5,670 nucleotides of DNA. It comes from VGCC01 sp964495555. Lineage in GTDB: Bacteria > Actinomycetota > Actinomycetes > S36-B12. The DNA is taken from assembly GCA_964495555.1 (NCBI GenBank), contig CAZBWA010000090.1, forward strand, positions 1 to 5,670. Direction: 5' to 3'. The notes beneath the pieces were generated by a model. That model did not search any database and had not been told where the DNA came from. It saw nothing but the letters and a program-made list of their open reading frames with translations. Positions within the stretch are counted from its first letter, which is position 1. Each line of letters begins with the position of its first letter. Shown one piece after another: positions 5,175-5,670 of the stretch. A program made the position numbers and the translations under genes.

Positions 5175-5670
5175 GTGGATCAATCGCACGTCGAGTCCGA
5201 CCTCGCGCACGTCCTACTCACCGAGGAGCAGATCCATGATCGCCTGGCGGTACTGGCAGCGGAGATCGATCGGGACTACGCGGACAAGGACCTCCTCCTC
5301 GTCGGTGTCCTGAAGGGCGCCATCATGGTCATGGCCGATCTGGCCCGGACTCTGACCATCCACGCCGACATGGATTGGATGGCCGTGTCCTCCTACGGCT
5401 CCGGAACAACCTCCAGCGGAGTGGTGCGCATTCTCAAGGACCTCGATCGAGATCTCACCGGGCGCGACGTGCTCGTCGTCGAGGACATCGTCGACTCGGG
5501 TCTGACATTGAGCTGGCTTCTGAGGAACCTGTCCTCCCGGGGTCCGGCGTCCCTCGAAGTGTTCACCCTGCTGCGGAAGCCCGACGCCATGCGGGTCCAG
5601 GTGCTGCCGCGCTACGTCGGCTTCGACATCCCCAATGAGTTCGTCGTGGGGTATGGCCTCGACTACGCCC
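5175..5670 (+). CDS. hpt: hypoxanthine phosphoribosyltransferase (3' end cut by window)
   Basis: The open frame from GTG 5175 runs off the right edge and shows 165 residues; about 20 residues are probably missing, since the family is usually around 180-200 long. The enzyme makes IMP (and often GMP) from hypoxanthine (guanine) and PRPP in purine salvage, in the cytoplasm. Visible motifs in order are VGVLKGA with the PRPP-loop LKG at 46-48, the flexible-loop SYG at 73-75, the PRPP-binding signature VLVVEDIVDSGLT at 99-111, R134-K135 at the purine-contacting position, and the YVGFDIPNEFVVGYGLDY block at 147-164. No defects are seen. GTG 5175 is supported by GGGAG six bases upstream and by its position three bases after tilS. 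In many bacteria ftsH follows hpt, which would lie beyond the window. Confidence 0.95.
   Translation, partial: MDQSHVESDLAHVLLTEEQIHDRLAVLAAEIDRDYADKDLLLVGVLKGAIMVMADLARTLTIHADMDWMAVSSYGSGTTSSGVVRILKDLDRDLTGRDVLVVEDIVDSGLTLSWLLRNLSSRGPASLEVFTLLRKPDAMRVQVLPRYVGFDIPNEFVVGYGLDYA

Noticed and set aside
1..5670. Mobile elements, tRNA genes or CRISPR arrays
   Set aside because: No transposase or integrase motif, no tRNA cloverleaf and no regularly spaced direct repeats were seen; protein-coding genes fill nearly all of the window.

Overview
The window looks like a housekeeping locus from a high-GC actinobacterium. Third codon positions are mostly G or C, GTG starts are common, and the encoded proteins resemble actinobacterial families. 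The gene order closely matches what I recall for Mycobacterium tuberculosis: ppa (Rv3628) divergent from dacB (Rv3627c), followed by a zincin-family gene (Rv3626c), tilS (Rv3625c) and hpt (Rv3624c). The genus cannot be named from this sequence.

Layout: (1) Positions 1-236 hold the 3' end of a plus-strand gene, perhaps a phosphate-binding-like substrate-binding protein. It stops one base from the stop codon of (2) ppa, an inorganic pyrophosphatase on the minus strand (238-729). (3) A 65-bp divergent intergenic region (730-794) contains an 8-bp imperfect inverted repeat and overlapping -10-like hexamers. (4) From 795 to the right edge five plus-strand genes are packed with 4-bp overlaps or 2-3-bp gaps and almost certainly form one operon: dacB (PBP4-type D,D-carboxypeptidase), a mannose-6-phosphate-isomerase-like cupin gene, a zincin-like metallopeptidase-family gene, tilS (tRNA-Ile lysidine synthetase), and hpt (hypoxanthine phosphoribosyltransferase), which is cut by the window end.

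The genes serve separate basic functions: pyrophosphate removal, peptidoglycan trimming, probable sugar-phosphate metabolism, AUA-codon decoding and purine salvage. They share an operon rather than a pathway. The most distinctive point is the sugar-isomerase-like gene between dacB and the zincin gene, which is absent from that position in the M. tuberculosis order. Its active site looks only partly conserved. I found no RNA genes, mobile elements, CRISPR arrays or convincing intrinsic terminators, and no clear sign of an exotic new system. The unknowns are the zincin family's function, the isomerase-like protein's substrate and the divergent promoter repeat.
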